A stretch of DNA of 7,701 nucleotides from Pseudomonadota bacterium. GTDB lineage: Bacteria; Pseudomonadota; Alphaproteobacteria; Rhizobiales; Rhizobiaceae. The notes under the pieces were generated by a model that saw only the letters and a program-made list of their open reading frames with translations, was not told where the DNA came from and did not search any database. A program made the translations under genes and the position numbers. This document shows positions 1 to 7,262 of the stretch, piece after piece. Location of the stretch: contig JAEYTV010000232.1 of the NCBI GenBank assembly GCA_023433855.1, forward strand, positions 1-7,701. Reading direction: 5' to 3'. Numbering within the stretch: the first letter of the stretch is position 1; each line of letters begins with the position of its first letter.

Positions 1-153
1 GCTATATCATTTGCACTATCTTACAGTCGCAATCAAAAAGGCCCGACCTCAAGGTGCCATTGCCAACGGCGCCATATTGATGTCATGCCCGAAGGGGGGC
101 AGTCTCTGCCAAGATTCTTCATTGAACACGATCTGCCGGACGGTTTTCTAAAG

Positions 154-591
154 ATGCCAATCGCGATCTCCCCTAATGCCGTTGCCATGATCCTGGTTGG
201 CGGCCTGCTAGCCGGTTGCGCCACGTCCCCGCGCGGCGGCGTGGAAGGCACGTCGCGCGGGCTGCTTTCTCCCAAGCCGTCGGCGTCCGCTTCCTACATT
301 GCCGCCCTGCAGGGAGGCATCATCGCGCGCGCCCCCATCACGATTTCCGCCAGCGACCGTTCGCGGGCCCTCGAGGCCGAATATCGTGCCCTCGAAAGCG
401 TGGCGAGCGGGCAGACAATCCCGTGGAAGGGAAGTGATGCCAGCGGGGAAGTCATCGTCGCAGCGCCCTACCAGGTCGGGAGGCAGAACTGCCGGCAGTA
501 TCGCCATACGGTGATGGCAGCCGGGCGGGAGGTCGTCGCCCGCGGCGCCGCCTGCCGCAATCCCGACGGCACGTGGACGCCGCTGACATAG
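154..591 (+). CDS. Small outer-membrane lipoprotein, RT0821/Lpp0805 (17 kDa surface antigen-like) family
   Basis: Predicted 145-residue lipoprotein of unknown cellular function. A hydrophobic stretch ends in the lipobox LLAGC, with Cys22 as the likely lipidated residue. Ala follows the Cys rather than Asp, which favours outer-membrane sorting. A low-complexity Ser/Pro/Gly/Ala linker follows, then a C-terminal domain of about 65 residues starting near YRALESVASG. This domain has PYQVGRQNCRQY, a second Cys in ARGAACRNPDG, and the ending GTWTPLT. The pattern is typical of the RT0821/Lpp0805 surface proteins and of the C-terminal part of rickettsial 17 kDa antigens. Cys113 and Cys134 could form a disulfide (inference). 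The start is uncertain: ATG 154 gives a normal-length signal but has no Lys/Arg before the hydrophobic core and only a weak GACGG upstream. ATG 85, in frame, would add 23 residues and has no visible Shine-Dalgarno sequence. The gene stands alone, 148 bases before cycH. Family assignment is fairly firm; the biological role is unknown. Confidence 0.78.
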   Translation: MPIAISPNAVAMILVGGLLAGCATSPRGGVEGTSRGLLSPKPSASASYIAALQGGIIARAPITISASDRSRALEAEYRALESVASGQTIPWKGSDASGEVIVAAPYQVGRQNCRQYRHTVMAAGREVVARGAACRNPDGTWTPLT

Positions 592-608
592 CGCAGACGG
601 CTGGCAAT

Positions 609-622
609 TTGACCTAGGTCAT
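609..622. promoter_or_regulatory. FNR/FixK-like box upstream of cycH
   Basis: The site reads TTGACCTAGGTCAT and contains the perfect 12-bp palindrome TGACCTAGGTCA at 610-621. The FixK/FnrN consensus in rhizobia is TTGAY-N4-RTCAA, so only the last base differs. The centre (615.5) lies about 124 bases upstream of the cycH start. A -10-like CATAAA sits at 644-649, so transcription would start near 656-657 with the site centred at about -41.5, the class II activator position. Seen: the palindrome and the spacing. Inferred: binding by a FixK/FnrN-type regulator and low-oxygen control of the operon. Not tested, and the mismatch at an outer position may weaken binding. Confidence 0.5.
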
Positions 623-643
623 TGTCGCGCCGCAGTGCCCTTT

Positions 644-649
644 CATAAA
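644..649 (+). promoter_or_regulatory. Candidate -10 element for the cycHJKL operon
   Basis: CATAAA matches four of six positions of TATAAT. It lies 28-29 bases downstream of the palindrome centre, where a -10 is expected for a promoter activated from a -41.5 site. No good -35 hexamer is seen at the matching distance, which would fit an activator-dependent promoter. The implied 5' untranslated region is about 83 bases. This rests on spacing and a partial match only. Confidence 0.35.
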
Positions 650-739
650 GATCGCCCTGGCTTGCGGCGAAACGCCTCAAATCTTTGTTAAAACGGGCTT
701 CCCGGTTGGAAAGCGGCGGCGCTTGCAGTATTGGGCATT

Positions 740-1876
740 ATGCTTTTGTGGATCATCCTCGCGTTTCTGACGGCAGCCGTAGCGGCTGCTCTGCTCATTC
801 CCTTCGCCCGCGGCGGGGCCACGAGGTCCGGCAACGATGCCGGTGACATCGAAGTCTATCGGGATCAGCTGAAGGAGCTCGAGCGGGATCGCGCCGAAGG
901 CATGATCAACGCCGACGAAGCCGAATATGCGCGCGCCGAGATCGGCCGGCGGCTCCTGGCTGCGGCAGGCGGGGACGCTCGCCCGGCGCAGGGGAGCGCG
1001 AAGGCGAAGTCCTATGGCCTGATGACCGGCCTTGTAACGCTCCTGCCGCCCGTGGTGGGGCTCTGTCTCTACCTGCTGCTCGGAAGCCCCAGCCTGCCGG
1101 ACCAGCCCCTGGAGGCGCGGCTTGCCAACCCCGGCAACAACATTTCCCTGCTGATCGCCAAGGCAGAACGACATCTGGCGCAGAACCCCGCCGACGGGGC
1201 GGGCTGGGATCTTCTGGCACCGATCTATTTCCGCTCGATGCGGCTTGGCGACGCGGAACTCGCCTATCGCAACGCGATCCGTTACCTCGGGGCCAACCCG
1301 GCGCGGCTGACCGGTCTCGGCGAAACGCTCGTCGCAGCAAACGACGGCATCGTGACGGAAGACGCCCGTTCCGCCTTCGAAGAGGCGGCGAGGCAGAATC
1401 CCGACGACCCCCGCGCCGCCTTCTATGTCGGTCTGGCTCAGGAGCAGGCGGGAAAGCAGGCGGAAGCACGAGCGAGCTTCGAACGGATCGCCAGACAATC
1501 GCCCGCCGATGCGCCATGGATGGAACTGGTCAACCAGCATATCGCCAAGAACGGCGGAGCGGTTGCGCCGCCTGAAGCCAGGGCCGAGGCACCCGGTAAT
1601 CCAAGCCGCGAGGACATGGCAGCCGCCGAGGAGCTTTCCGCGCAGGACCGGCAGGCGATGATCCGCGGCATGGTGGACAACCTTGCTGCGCGGCTGAAGG
1701 ACGATCCGAAGAACCTCGAGGGATGGTTGCGGCTGGTCCGCTCCTATGCGGTGCTCGGCGAGAAGAACAAGGCGCAAGAAGCGCTGAAACAGGGACTTGA
1801 GCAATTCCCCTCCTCGGGCGAGCTGGTGGCACTGGCCAACGAGATGGGGATTGCCGTCCAGGGAGTGACGCAATGA
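740..1876 (+). CDS. cycH: Cytochrome c biogenesis protein CycH (CcmI), TPR apocytochrome chaperone
   Basis: CcmI-type subunit of the haem ligation complex. It binds the C-terminus of apocytochrome c in the periplasm and presents it to CcmF/CcmH. At 378 residues it is of usual size for rhizobial CycH. Order: TM1 (about 3-22); a cytoplasmic charged loop with [18 protein letters not shown] (39-56), typical of CcmI; TM2 (about 95-114); then a periplasmic part with helical TPR-like repeats (about 134-260, including [20 protein letters not shown]). An Ala/Pro/Glu-rich linker (about 274-292) leads to another TPR-like pair (about 305-362). ATG 740 was chosen because the protein then begins [13 protein letters not shown] like family members. 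An in-frame TTG at 731 would add three residues. No strong Shine-Dalgarno sequence precedes either start. The stop overlaps the cycJ start by 4 bases. It is first of four translationally linked genes, probably expressed from the promoter region at 592-739. Confidence 0.93.
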   Translation: MLLWIILAFLTAAVAAALLIPFARGGATRSGNDAGDIEVYRDQLKELERDRAEGMINADEAEYARAEIGRRLLAAAGGDARPAQGSAKAKSYGLMTGLVTLLPPVVGLCLYLLLGSPSLPDQPLEARLANPGNNISLLIAKAERHLAQNPADGAGWDLLAPIYFRSMRLGDAELAYRNAIRYLGANPARLTGLGETLVAANDGIVTEDARSAFEEAARQNPDDPRAAFYVGLAQEQAGKQAEARASFERIARQSPADAPWMELVNQHIAKNGGAVAPPEARAEAPGNPSREDMAAAEELSAQDRQAMIRGMVDNLAARLKDDPKNLEGWLRLVRSYAVLGEKNKAQEALKQGLEQFPSSGELVALANEMGIAVQGVTQ

Positions 1877-2328
1877 CGCGCAAACAGAAACGCCTGGCCG
1901 TGATCGCCGGCGGCATGAGCTTCATCCTCGTTGCCGTGCTCCTTGTGATGTTCGCCTTCAGCCAGTCGGTTGCCTATTTCTTCATGCCTGCCGACCTTGC
2001 CACGACCGAAATCAAGCCCGGCACCCGCATCCGGCTCGGCGGCCTGGTGGCCGAGGGCTCGGTGAAGCGGGGCCAGGGTTCGACCGTGAGCTTCACGGTT
2101 ACCGACGGCACCGGCAACGTCCCGGTCACCTATACCGGCATTCTTCCCGACCTCTTTCGCGAAGGCCAGGGCGTCGTGACGGAAGGAGCCTTCAATGCCG
2201 GCACGCACCAGTTTGTCGCCGACAGCGTTCTTGCCAAGCATGACGAGAACTACATGCCCAGGGAAGTCGCCGACCGGCTGAAGGCAGACGGCGTCTGGAA
2301 CGAAGGCGAGGGAGCTGCAACCCGATGA
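1873..2328 (+). CDS. cycJ: Cytochrome c biogenesis haem chaperone CycJ (CcmE)
   Basis: Periplasmic haem chaperone that receives haem from the CcmABCD export module, holds it covalently on a His, and passes it to the CcmF/CcmH ligase. The 151-residue protein has a short basic cytoplasmic N-terminus ([10 protein letters not shown]), one membrane anchor (about 8-30) and a periplasmic OB-fold beta-barrel domain (about 44-122, with [17 protein letters not shown] and [18 protein letters not shown]). The motif [10 protein letters not shown] supplies the haem-attaching His123 and the haem-ligand Tyr127, with the same four-residue spacing as His130 and Tyr134 of E. coli CcmE. A short flexible tail follows, as is usual. 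The start ATG overlaps the cycH stop (ATGA), and its own stop overlaps the cycK start in the same way, so translation is probably coupled. No missing key residue and no sign of transfer. Very secure call. Confidence 0.97.
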   Translation: MTRKQKRLAVIAGGMSFILVAVLLVMFAFSQSVAYFFMPADLATTEIKPGTRIRLGGLVAEGSVKRGQGSTVSFTVTDGTGNVPVTYTGILPDLFREGQGVVTEGAFNAGTHQFVADSVLAKHDENYMPREVADRLKADGVWNEGEGAATR

Positions 2329-4313
2329 TCACCGAGATCGGCCACTACGCCCTCGTGCTGGCGCTTGCCACCGCGCTCATCGTATCCGTCCTGCCGCTGA
2401 TCGGCGCGCGCCGGAAAGATGCGGCGATGATGGCCGTGGCGACCACCGGATCCATCGCCCTGTTCCTTCTCGTCTCCCTGTCGTTCGGGGCACTCACCTG
2501 GGCTTACGCGGTTTCGGACTTCTCGGTGCGCAACGTGTGGGAGAACTCCCATTCATTGATGCCGCTGATCTACAAATATTCGGGCGTCTGGGGCAATCAC
2601 GAGGGCTCGATGATGCTCTGGTTGCTGATCCTGGTGTTCTTCAGCGCCCTGGTGGCGGTCTTCGGCCGCAACCTGCCCGATACGCTGAAGGCCAATGCGC
2701 TCGCCGTGCAGGGCTGGATCGCCGGCGCTTTCCTGCTCTTCGTCCTGCTCACCTCGAACCCGTTCCTGCGCCTCGACCCGGCGCCGGCCGAGGGGCAGGA
2801 CCTCAATCCGGTGCTGCAGGACCTCGGGCTCGCGATCCATCCGCCGCTGCTTTATCTCGGTTACGTGGGCTTTTCCGTCTGCTTCTCCTTTGCCGTCGCG
2901 GCCCTGATCGAGGGACGCATCGACGCGGCCTGGGCCCGCTGGGTCCGGCCCTGGACGCTGGCGGCCTGGACCTTCCTGACGGCCGGCATCGCGATGGGAT
3001 CCTACTGGGCCTATTACGAGCTCGGCTGGGGTGGCTGGTGGTTCTGGGATCCGGTCGAGAACGCCTCCTTCATGCCTTGGCTCGCCGGCACTGCCCTGCT
3101 TCACTCGGCGCTGGTGATGGAAAAACGCGAGGCGTTGAAGATCTGGACCGTGCTGCTCGCCGTCATGACCTTTGCGCTTTCCCTGCTCGGCACCTTCCTG
3201 GTCCGCTCCGGCGTGCTGACGTCCGTACACGCGTTCGCGACCGATCCGTCGCGCGGCATCTTCATCCTCTGCATCCTGTCGGTTTTCATCGGCGGAGCCT
3301 TCGCGCTTTTCGCCTGGCGGGCGCCGAGCCTCAAGGCGGGCGGGCTGTTCGCGCCGATCTCCCGCGAGGGGGCCCTGGTGCTCAACAACCTCATCCTGAC
3401 GGTCGCGACCGCGACGGTCCTGACGGGCACGCTCTATCCGCTCGTTCTCGAAACCCTGACCGGTGAAAAGATCTCCGTCGGTGAGCCATTCTTCAACATG
3501 ACCTTCGGCCTGCTCATGCTGCCGCTCCTCGTTGCAGTGCCCTTCGGGCCGCTGCTTGCCTGGAAGCGCGGCGATCTACTGGGGGCGCTGCAGAGGCTGT
3601 ATCTCGTCGCAGCGGTCGCGCTCGTCGCCGGGCTTGCCTTCTATTATGCCCACAACGGCGGGCCGGTCATGGCGATCTTCGGGCTCGCCCTGGGCTTCTG
3701 GGGCATGCTGGGTGCGATCGCCGATCTCTGGTACAGGGGCAATTTCGGCAAGGTCGGTCTGTGGGTGGGCCTGAGACGCCTTTGGGGGCTGCCGCGTTCG
3801 GTGATCGGCACGGCGGTGGCTCATTTCGGGCTCGGGGTGACCGTCCTCGGGATTTTTGCCGCCACCACCTTCGGCACCGAGACGGTGGTGGAGATGAAAC
3901 CCGGCGCGACCGTCGAGGCTGGCGGGTACTCGGTGACGTTCGACGGAATGCGCGAAGCGGTCGGCCCCAACTTCACGGAAGAACAGGGGCATTTCACCAT
4001 CGGTCAGGGCGGCATTGCCGTGGCTGACGTGTGGTCCTCGAAGCGGCTCTACACGGCGCGCCGCATGCCGACGACCGAGGCGGGTATCCTGACCTTCGGC
4101 CTCAGCCAGCTCTACGTGTCCCTCGGAGATCCGATGGACGGCGGCGGGATCGTGGTGCGCATATGGTGGAAGCCGTTCATCCTCTGCATCTGGGGCGGCG
4201 CGCTCATCATGATGGTCGGCGGCTTCGTCTCCCTGTCGGATCGGCGCCTGCGGGTCGGCGCGCCGCGCCGCAAGGCCAAGCCCGTGAATCCGGCGCTGGA
4301 GGCTGCGGAATGA
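2325..4313 (+). CDS. cycK: Cytochrome c haem lyase subunit CycK (CcmF)
   Basis: Large inner-membrane subunit of the haem ligase. It takes haem from holo-CcmE, reduces it and joins it to apocytochrome c thiols in the periplasm. The 662-residue length is typical. Many hydrophobic segments run through the protein. The WWD domain is intact at about 234-252, with [19 protein letters not shown]. Four conserved His residues are present: His172 ([10 protein letters not shown]), His260 (TALLHSALV), His302 (TSVHAFATD) and His500 (TAVAHFGLG). They match the positions of His173, His261, His303 and His491 in E. coli CcmF, two flanking the WWD site and two binding the TM haem b. A periplasmic soluble stretch lies at about 515-610, before the final TM (about 615-636). 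The tail is basic and cytoplasmic. It begins inside the cycJ stop and ends inside the cycL start, each by a 4-base ATGA overlap. Nothing is missing or broken. Confidence 0.97.
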   Translation: MITEIGHYALVLALATALIVSVLPLIGARRKDAAMMAVATTGSIALFLLVSLSFGALTWAYAVSDFSVRNVWENSHSLMPLIYKYSGVWGNHEGSMMLWLLILVFFSALVAVFGRNLPDTLKANALAVQGWIAGAFLLFVLLTSNPFLRLDPAPAEGQDLNPVLQDLGLAIHPPLLYLGYVGFSVCFSFAVAALIEGRIDAAWARWVRPWTLAAWTFLTAGIAMGSYWAYYELGWGGWWFWDPVENASFMPWLAGTALLHSALVMEKREALKIWTVLLAVMTFALSLLGTFLVRSGVLTSVHAFATDPSRGIFILCILSVFIGGAFALFAWRAPSLKAGGLFAPISREGALVLNNLILTVATATVLTGTLYPLVLETLTGEKISVGEPFFNMTFGLLMLPLLVAVPFGPLLAWKRGDLLGALQRLYLVAAVALVAGLAFYYAHNGGPVMAIFGLALGFWGMLGAIADLWYRGNFGKVGLWVGLRRLWGLPRSVIGTAVAHFGLGVTVLGIFAATTFGTETVVEMKPGATVEAGGYSVTFDGMREAVGPNFTEEQGHFTIGQGGIAVADVWSSKRLYTARRMPTTEAGILTFGLSQLYVSLGDPMDGGGIVVRIWWKPFILCIWGGALIMMVGGFVSLSDRRLRVGAPRRKAKPVNPALEAAE

Positions 4314-4765
4314 TGCGGCGGCTGCTCCTCATGCTCGCGCTGCTGCTGGCGCCTGTCGGCGCTTTGGCCGTGAACCCCGACGAAATTCTCTCCGACCCGG
4401 TGCTGGAACAGCGCGCAAGGGATCTGTCCGCCCAGCTGCGCTGCATGGTCTGCCAGAACCAGTCGATCGACGATTCCGACGCCGCGCTCGCCCGCGATCT
4501 GCGTGTCCTGGTACGCGAGCGACTGGTCGGCGGCGACAGCGACCAGCAGGTGATGGACTATGTGGTCTCCCGTTACGGGGAGTTCGTACTCCTGAAGCCG
4601 CGCCTCAGCCTGAAGACGATTGCCCTGTGGGCGACGCCGCTGCTGCTTCTGGCAATCGGCGGCGCGGCCATCGTCGTTTTTGTCCGCACCCGCCCGCGGC
4701 AGGCAAGCGTGGCGGCTCTGACGCCCGACGAACAGGCGCGGATCGAAGAGCTCCTGAAGAAGTAG
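4310..4765 (+). CDS. cycL: Cytochrome c biogenesis thiol oxidoreductase CycL (CcmH)
   Basis: Membrane-anchored thiol-disulfide protein of the haem ligase complex that works with CcmG to keep the apocytochrome CXXCH thiols reduced. From ATG 4310 the protein has 151 residues. It has a cleavable-type signal ([20 protein letters not shown], about 1-20) and a periplasmic three-helix domain with the conserved [11 protein letters not shown] motif holding the redox Cys45 and Cys48. [15 protein letters not shown] (83-97) is a second family signature. A C-terminal TM (about 103-125) and a short cytoplasmic tail follow. The reading frame is open further upstream, but the signal peptide and the ATGA overlap with the cycK stop fix the start at 4310 or the next ATG at 4313. 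The protein is the short CcmH form; it lacks the C-terminal TPR half seen in E. coli CcmH, whose role is filled here by separate CycH. It is last in the operon, and no terminator hairpin is seen after it. Confidence 0.96.
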   Translation: MMRRLLLMLALLLAPVGALAVNPDEILSDPVLEQRARDLSAQLRCMVCQNQSIDDSDAALARDLRVLVRERLVGGDSDQQVMDYVVSRYGEFVLLKPRLSLKTIALWATPLLLLAIGGAAIVVFVRTRPRQASVAALTPDEQARIEELLKK

Positions 4766-4803
4766 CGCCCGTCAAACATTACCAAGATTTCATTCGTCCG
4801 ACA

Positions 4804-4831
4804 CGTGCAGTTAAGGTCCGGGCACCTATAT
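4804..4831 (+). promoter_or_regulatory. Candidate degP promoter
   Basis: CTATAT at 4826-4831 is an exact match to the -10 consensus usual for housekeeping promoters in Sinorhizobium-type bacteria (CTTGAC-N17-CTATAT). The best -35 at a sensible distance is weak: CGTGCA at 4804-4809, three of six matches with a 16-base spacer. A start near 4838 would leave a leader of about 58 bases before degP. A heat-shock sigma (RpoH) promoter in alphaproteobacteria can look similar, so I cannot say which sigma factor is used. No GGAAC-type extracytoplasmic stress -35 is seen in 4766-4895. Confidence 0.45.
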
Positions 4832-4880
4832 CTCTCCTCATCCACCGCCTAGACGACCTCCGGCTACAATGATGAATGAA

Positions 4881-4885
4881 AGAGG
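4881..4885 (+). promoter_or_regulatory. Ribosome-binding site deciding the degP start
   Basis: AGAGG lies 10 bases before ATG 4896. This favours ATG 4896 over the in-frame ATGs at 4869 and 4872, which lie upstream of this site and have no purine-rich tract before them. Confidence 0.7.
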
Positions 4886-4895
4886 TAGCTTAACC

Positions 4896-6431
4896 ATGGG
4901 CAACATCGCACGTCCCTCTCTGAAGACCGTATTAAAGACCACCACCGTCGCCGGTCTTGCGGCGGTTATGCTTTCCACCGGCATCCCGGCCAGCGTCATC
5001 GAGTCCTATGCTGCCCCCGTGACGGTTACTGCGCCGCAGGTGCCGAGCTTCGCCGACGTTGTTTCCGCCGTTTCTCCGGCGGTTGTCTCCGTCCGCGTTC
5101 AGTCCGAAACGCAAAACGCCTCTGACGATGGCAGCAACTTTAGCTTCAACTTCGGCGGTCGCGGTTTTGACCAGCTGCCGGACGATCATCCGCTGAAGCG
5201 GTTCTTCCGGGAATTCGGTGGCCAGCAGGCCCCGGGTGGCCCCTCCCAAGGAAACGGCAACCGGCCGAACCGCTTGCGCCCGACGGCGCAGGGATCCGGT
5301 TTCTTCATCTCCGAAGACGGATATCTGGTGACCAACAACCACGTCATCTCCGATGGGTCGGCCTACACCGTGGTGATGGACGACGGTACCGAGCTTGACG
5401 CAAAGCTCGTCGGCAGGGACAGCCGCACCGACCTTGCTGTACTGAAGGTCGACGCCAACCGCACGTTCACCTATGTGGGCTTTGCCGATGATTCGAAGGT
5501 GCGCGTTGGTGACTGGGTGGTCGCCGTCGGTAACCCCTTCGGACTTGGCGGAACGGTCACCGCCGGCATCGTCTCGGCTCGCGGCCGTGATATCGGCTCC
5601 GGCCCATACGACGATTACATCCAGGTCGACGCGGCCGTGAACCGGGGCAATTCCGGCGGCCCGACATTCAACCTGTCCGGCGAGGTCGTCGGCATCAACA
5701 CGGCGATCTTCTCGCCATCGGGCGGCAATGTCGGCATCGCCTTTGCAATTCCCGCTTCGGTCGCCCGCGACGTCGTTGAAGATCTGATCAAGGACGGCAA
5801 GGTCGAACGCGGCTGGCTCGGCGTGCAGATCCAGCCGGTCAACCAGGACATTGCCGAATCCCTCGGCCTGAAAGAGGCTTCCGGTGCGCTCGTCGTCGCC
5901 CCGCAGGAAGGTTCGCCGGGCCAGAAGGCCGGCATCCGGGAAGGTGACGTCATCACCGCCGTCAACGGCCAGCCGGTCAAGGATGCTCGCGATCTTGCCA
6001 AGCGGGTTGCCGCCTTCGGCCCCAATGTCAAGGTGGACGTAGATCTCTGGCGCGATGGAAAGAGCCAGACCGTTCCGGTGACGCTCGGCAACCTCCAGAG
6101 CGACCAGGCCGCCGCTGCGACCCCGGAGCAGCCTGACGCACCGGCTCCGTCGAGCGAGCAGGCGCTTGCCGGCCTCGGCATCACCGTTGCTCCCGCCGAG
6201 GATGGTTCCGGTCTTTCGGTCACCGAAGTCGATCCGGACTCCGAAGCTGCGGCGCGGGGCCTGAAGACCGGTGAGAAGATCGTGTCGGTCAACAACCGCA
6301 AGGTCGAAAGCGCCGGCGACATCGGCAAGGTGATCGAGCAGGCCCAGAAGGATGGCCGTACGCGGGCGCTCTTCCAGGTGGAAAGCGGCGGCAACAGCCG
6401 GTTCATCGCTCTGCCGATCAACGAAGGTTGA
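4896..6431 (+). CDS. degP: Periplasmic serine endoprotease, Do/DegP (HtrA) family
   Basis: Protease-chaperone that degrades or holds misfolded periplasmic and outer-membrane proteins. It has 511 residues from ATG 4896. Order: a long basic-then-hydrophobic export signal (about 1-40, probable cleavage near SYA/APVTV); a Gly/Asn/Phe-rich region (about 75-128) matching the flexible LA-loop area of DegP proteins; a trypsin-like domain (about 130-300); PDZ1 (about 305-398); an Ala/Pro/Gln-rich linker (about 400-424); and PDZ2 (about 425-508). The catalytic triad is complete: His149 in TNNHV, Asp179 in SRTDLAVL and Ser253 in GNSGGP. It follows the cyc operon by 130 bases with its own likely promoter and ribosome site, and it is ended by a strong hairpin. 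Its position next to cyc genes matches what I recall for S. meliloti degP. Read-through from cycL is possible because no terminator separates them. DegQ/MucD-type naming is an alternative, since subtypes cannot be separated by eye. Confidence 0.95.
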   Translation: MGNIARPSLKTVLKTTTVAGLAAVMLSTGIPASVIESYAAPVTVTAPQVPSFADVVSAVSPAVVSVRVQSETQNASDDGSNFSFNFGGRGFDQLPDDHPLKRFFREFGGQQAPGGPSQGNGNRPNRLRPTAQGSGFFISEDGYLVTNNHVISDGSAYTVVMDDGTELDAKLVGRDSRTDLAVLKVDANRTFTYVGFADDSKVRVGDWVVAVGNPFGLGGTVTAGIVSARGRDIGSGPYDDYIQVDAAVNRGNSGGPTFNLSGEVVGINTAIFSPSGGNVGIAFAIPASVARDVVEDLIKDGKVERGWLGVQIQPVNQDIAESLGLKEASGALVVAPQEGSPGQKAGIREGDVITAVNGQPVKDARDLAKRVAAFGPNVKVDVDLWRDGKSQTVPVTLGNLQSDQAAAATPEQPDAPAPSSEQALAGLGITVAPAEDGSGLSVTEVDPDSEAAARGLKTGEKIVSVNNRKVESAGDIGKVIEQAQKDGRTRALFQVESGGNSRFIALPINEG

Positions 6432-6451
6432 GGCCTTCCGATAGAGACGAA

Positions 6452-6485
6452 GAGGGCGCCGCCGGCAACGGCCGGCGCCCTTGTT
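6452..6485 (+). terminator. Hairpin terminator after degP
   Basis: Starting 22 bases after the degP stop, GGGCGCCG (6454-6461) pairs with CGGCGCCC (6473-6480). An inner CCG/CGG pair closes on a GCAA tetraloop (6465-6468), leaving a single bulged C at 6472. A6453-T6481 and a G-T wobble extend the base. TTGTT follows at 6481-6485, a short and imperfect T tract, so termination is likely but may be incomplete. It separates degP from the two-component genes, whose first start lies only 18 bases further on. Confidence 0.75.
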
Positions 6486-6490
6486 GCGAT

Positions 6491-6496
6491 AGGGAG
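6491..6496 (+). promoter_or_regulatory. Ribosome-binding site for the long response regulator start
   Basis: AGGGAG, inside the purine run AGGGAGTGGAGAG, ends 7 bases before ATG 6504. It is among the strongest ribosome sites in the window and supports the longer protein. The later ATG at 6585 has only GCGAGG at 6565-6570, 14 bases away. Confidence 0.6.
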
Positions 6497-6503
6497 TGGA
6501 GAG

Positions 6504-7262
6504 ATGCGGACAAGCAAGCACAATTCCCGCCCGGTGACGGAATCCGATGGCGCGACAGCGGTCGGCGAGGCTAATGTGCCGCACATGAAGATTCTGGTGA
6601 TCGAAGACGATCTTGAAGCCGCCGCCTACATGACCAAGGCCTTCCGCGAGGCCGGGATCGTCGTCGACCACGCCAGCGACGGCGACAGCGGCCTCTTCAT
6701 GGCACGGGAGAATACCTACGACGTGATGGTCATCGACCGGATGTTGCCGCGCCGCGACGGTCTGTCGGTCATCAGCGAGCTTCGCAAGGGTGGGGTCGAT
6801 ACGCCGGTGCTGATCCTGTCGGCGCTTGGCCAGGTCGACGACCGCGTGACCGGATTGCGGGCGGGCGGAGACGACTATCTGCCGAAGCCCTACGCGTTCT
6901 CGGAGTTGCTGGCCCGCGTCGAGGTTCTTGGCCGCCGCAAGGGCAAGCCCGAGCAAGACATGGTCTATCGCGTCGGTGATCTCGAACTCGACCGCCTTTC
7001 GCACGAGGTGAAGCGGGCCGGCAGGGAGATCGTCCTGCAGCCCCGTGAGTTCCGCCTGCTCGAGTATCTCATGAAGAATGCCGGCCAGGTCGTGACCCGC
7101 ACAATGCTGCTCGAAAACGTCTGGGACTACCACTTCGACCCCCAGACCAACGTCATCGACGTGCATGTGTCGCGGCTGAGATCGAAGATTGAGAAGGATT
7201 TCGACAAGCCGCTGCTGAAGACCATTCGCGGCGCCGGCTACATGATCAAGGACGAGGCCTAG
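6504..7262 (+). CDS. OmpR/PhoB-family two-component response regulator
   Basis: DNA-binding response regulator, probably phosphorylated by the kinase encoded directly after it. From ATG 6504 it has 252 residues. A 27-residue polar extension comes first, then the receiver domain (about 28-145) starting MKILVIEDD. The acidic pocket (Asp35, Asp36), the phospho-acceptor Asp78 in MVIDRMLP, the switch Ser106 in LILSA and Lys128 in LPKPYAF are all present. The C-terminal winged helix (about 155-250) includes LQPREFRLLEYLM, TRTMLLENVWDYHFDPQTNVIDVHVSRLRSKI and the ending IRGAGYMI. The sequence resembles the CusR/QseB-like branch, but target genes cannot be told from sequence. Start choice: ATG 6504 has a strong Shine-Dalgarno sequence, whereas ATG 6585 gives the canonical 225-residue protein but has a poor site. 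Both are possible. No promoter is obvious in the short gap after the degP terminator, so transcription may depend on read-through or on a promoter inside degP. Confidence 0.93.
   Translation: MRTSKHNSRPVTESDGATAVGEANVPHMKILVIEDDLEAAAYMTKAFREAGIVVDHASDGDSGLFMARENTYDVMVIDRMLPRRDGLSVISELRKGGVDTPVLILSALGQVDDRVTGLRAGGDDYLPKPYAFSELLARVEVLGRRKGKPEQDMVYRVGDLELDRLSHEVKRAGREIVLQPREFRLLEYLMKNAGQVVTRTMLLENVWDYHFDPQTNVIDVHVSRLRSKIEKDFDKPLLKTIRGAGYMIKDEA

Noticed and set aside
1..153. Searched for a promoter, tRNA or end of an upstream gene
   Set aside because: No convincing -35/-10 pair, tRNA-like fold or coding end was found. A weak GGTGCC/GGCGCC hairpin near 54-74 has no T tract. A TTGAAC/TTTCTA pair (122-150) lies too close to ATG 154 to be a likely promoter for it.
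666..676. GGCG-AAA-CGCC hairpin as a terminator for the lipoprotein gene
   Set aside because: The stem is only four base pairs with no T run after it, and it lies 75 bases past the stop.
677..1873. A 398-codon minus-strand open frame opposite cycH
   Set aside because: It mirrors the cycH codon bias, is rich in Arg and Gly without domain features, and lies opposite a clear CcmI protein.
2537..3466. A 309-codon + strand frame inside cycK
   Set aside because: It is out of frame with the fully conserved CcmF sequence, very rich in Arg/Gly/Ala, and has no domain signal.
4031..4309. Upstream in-frame extension of cycL, which would give a 244-residue protein
   Set aside because: The extra 93 residues overlap the end of cycK, are Arg/Gly-rich and unlike CcmH. 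The signal peptide and ATGA overlap place the start at 4310.
4932..7166. A 744-codon open frame on the minus strand opposite degP and the response regulator gene
   Set aside because: It is an antisense shadow of two intact, well-recognised genes in GC-rich DNA with strong third-position bias. Its translation shows no recognisable domain, and it crosses the degP terminator and a gene boundary.
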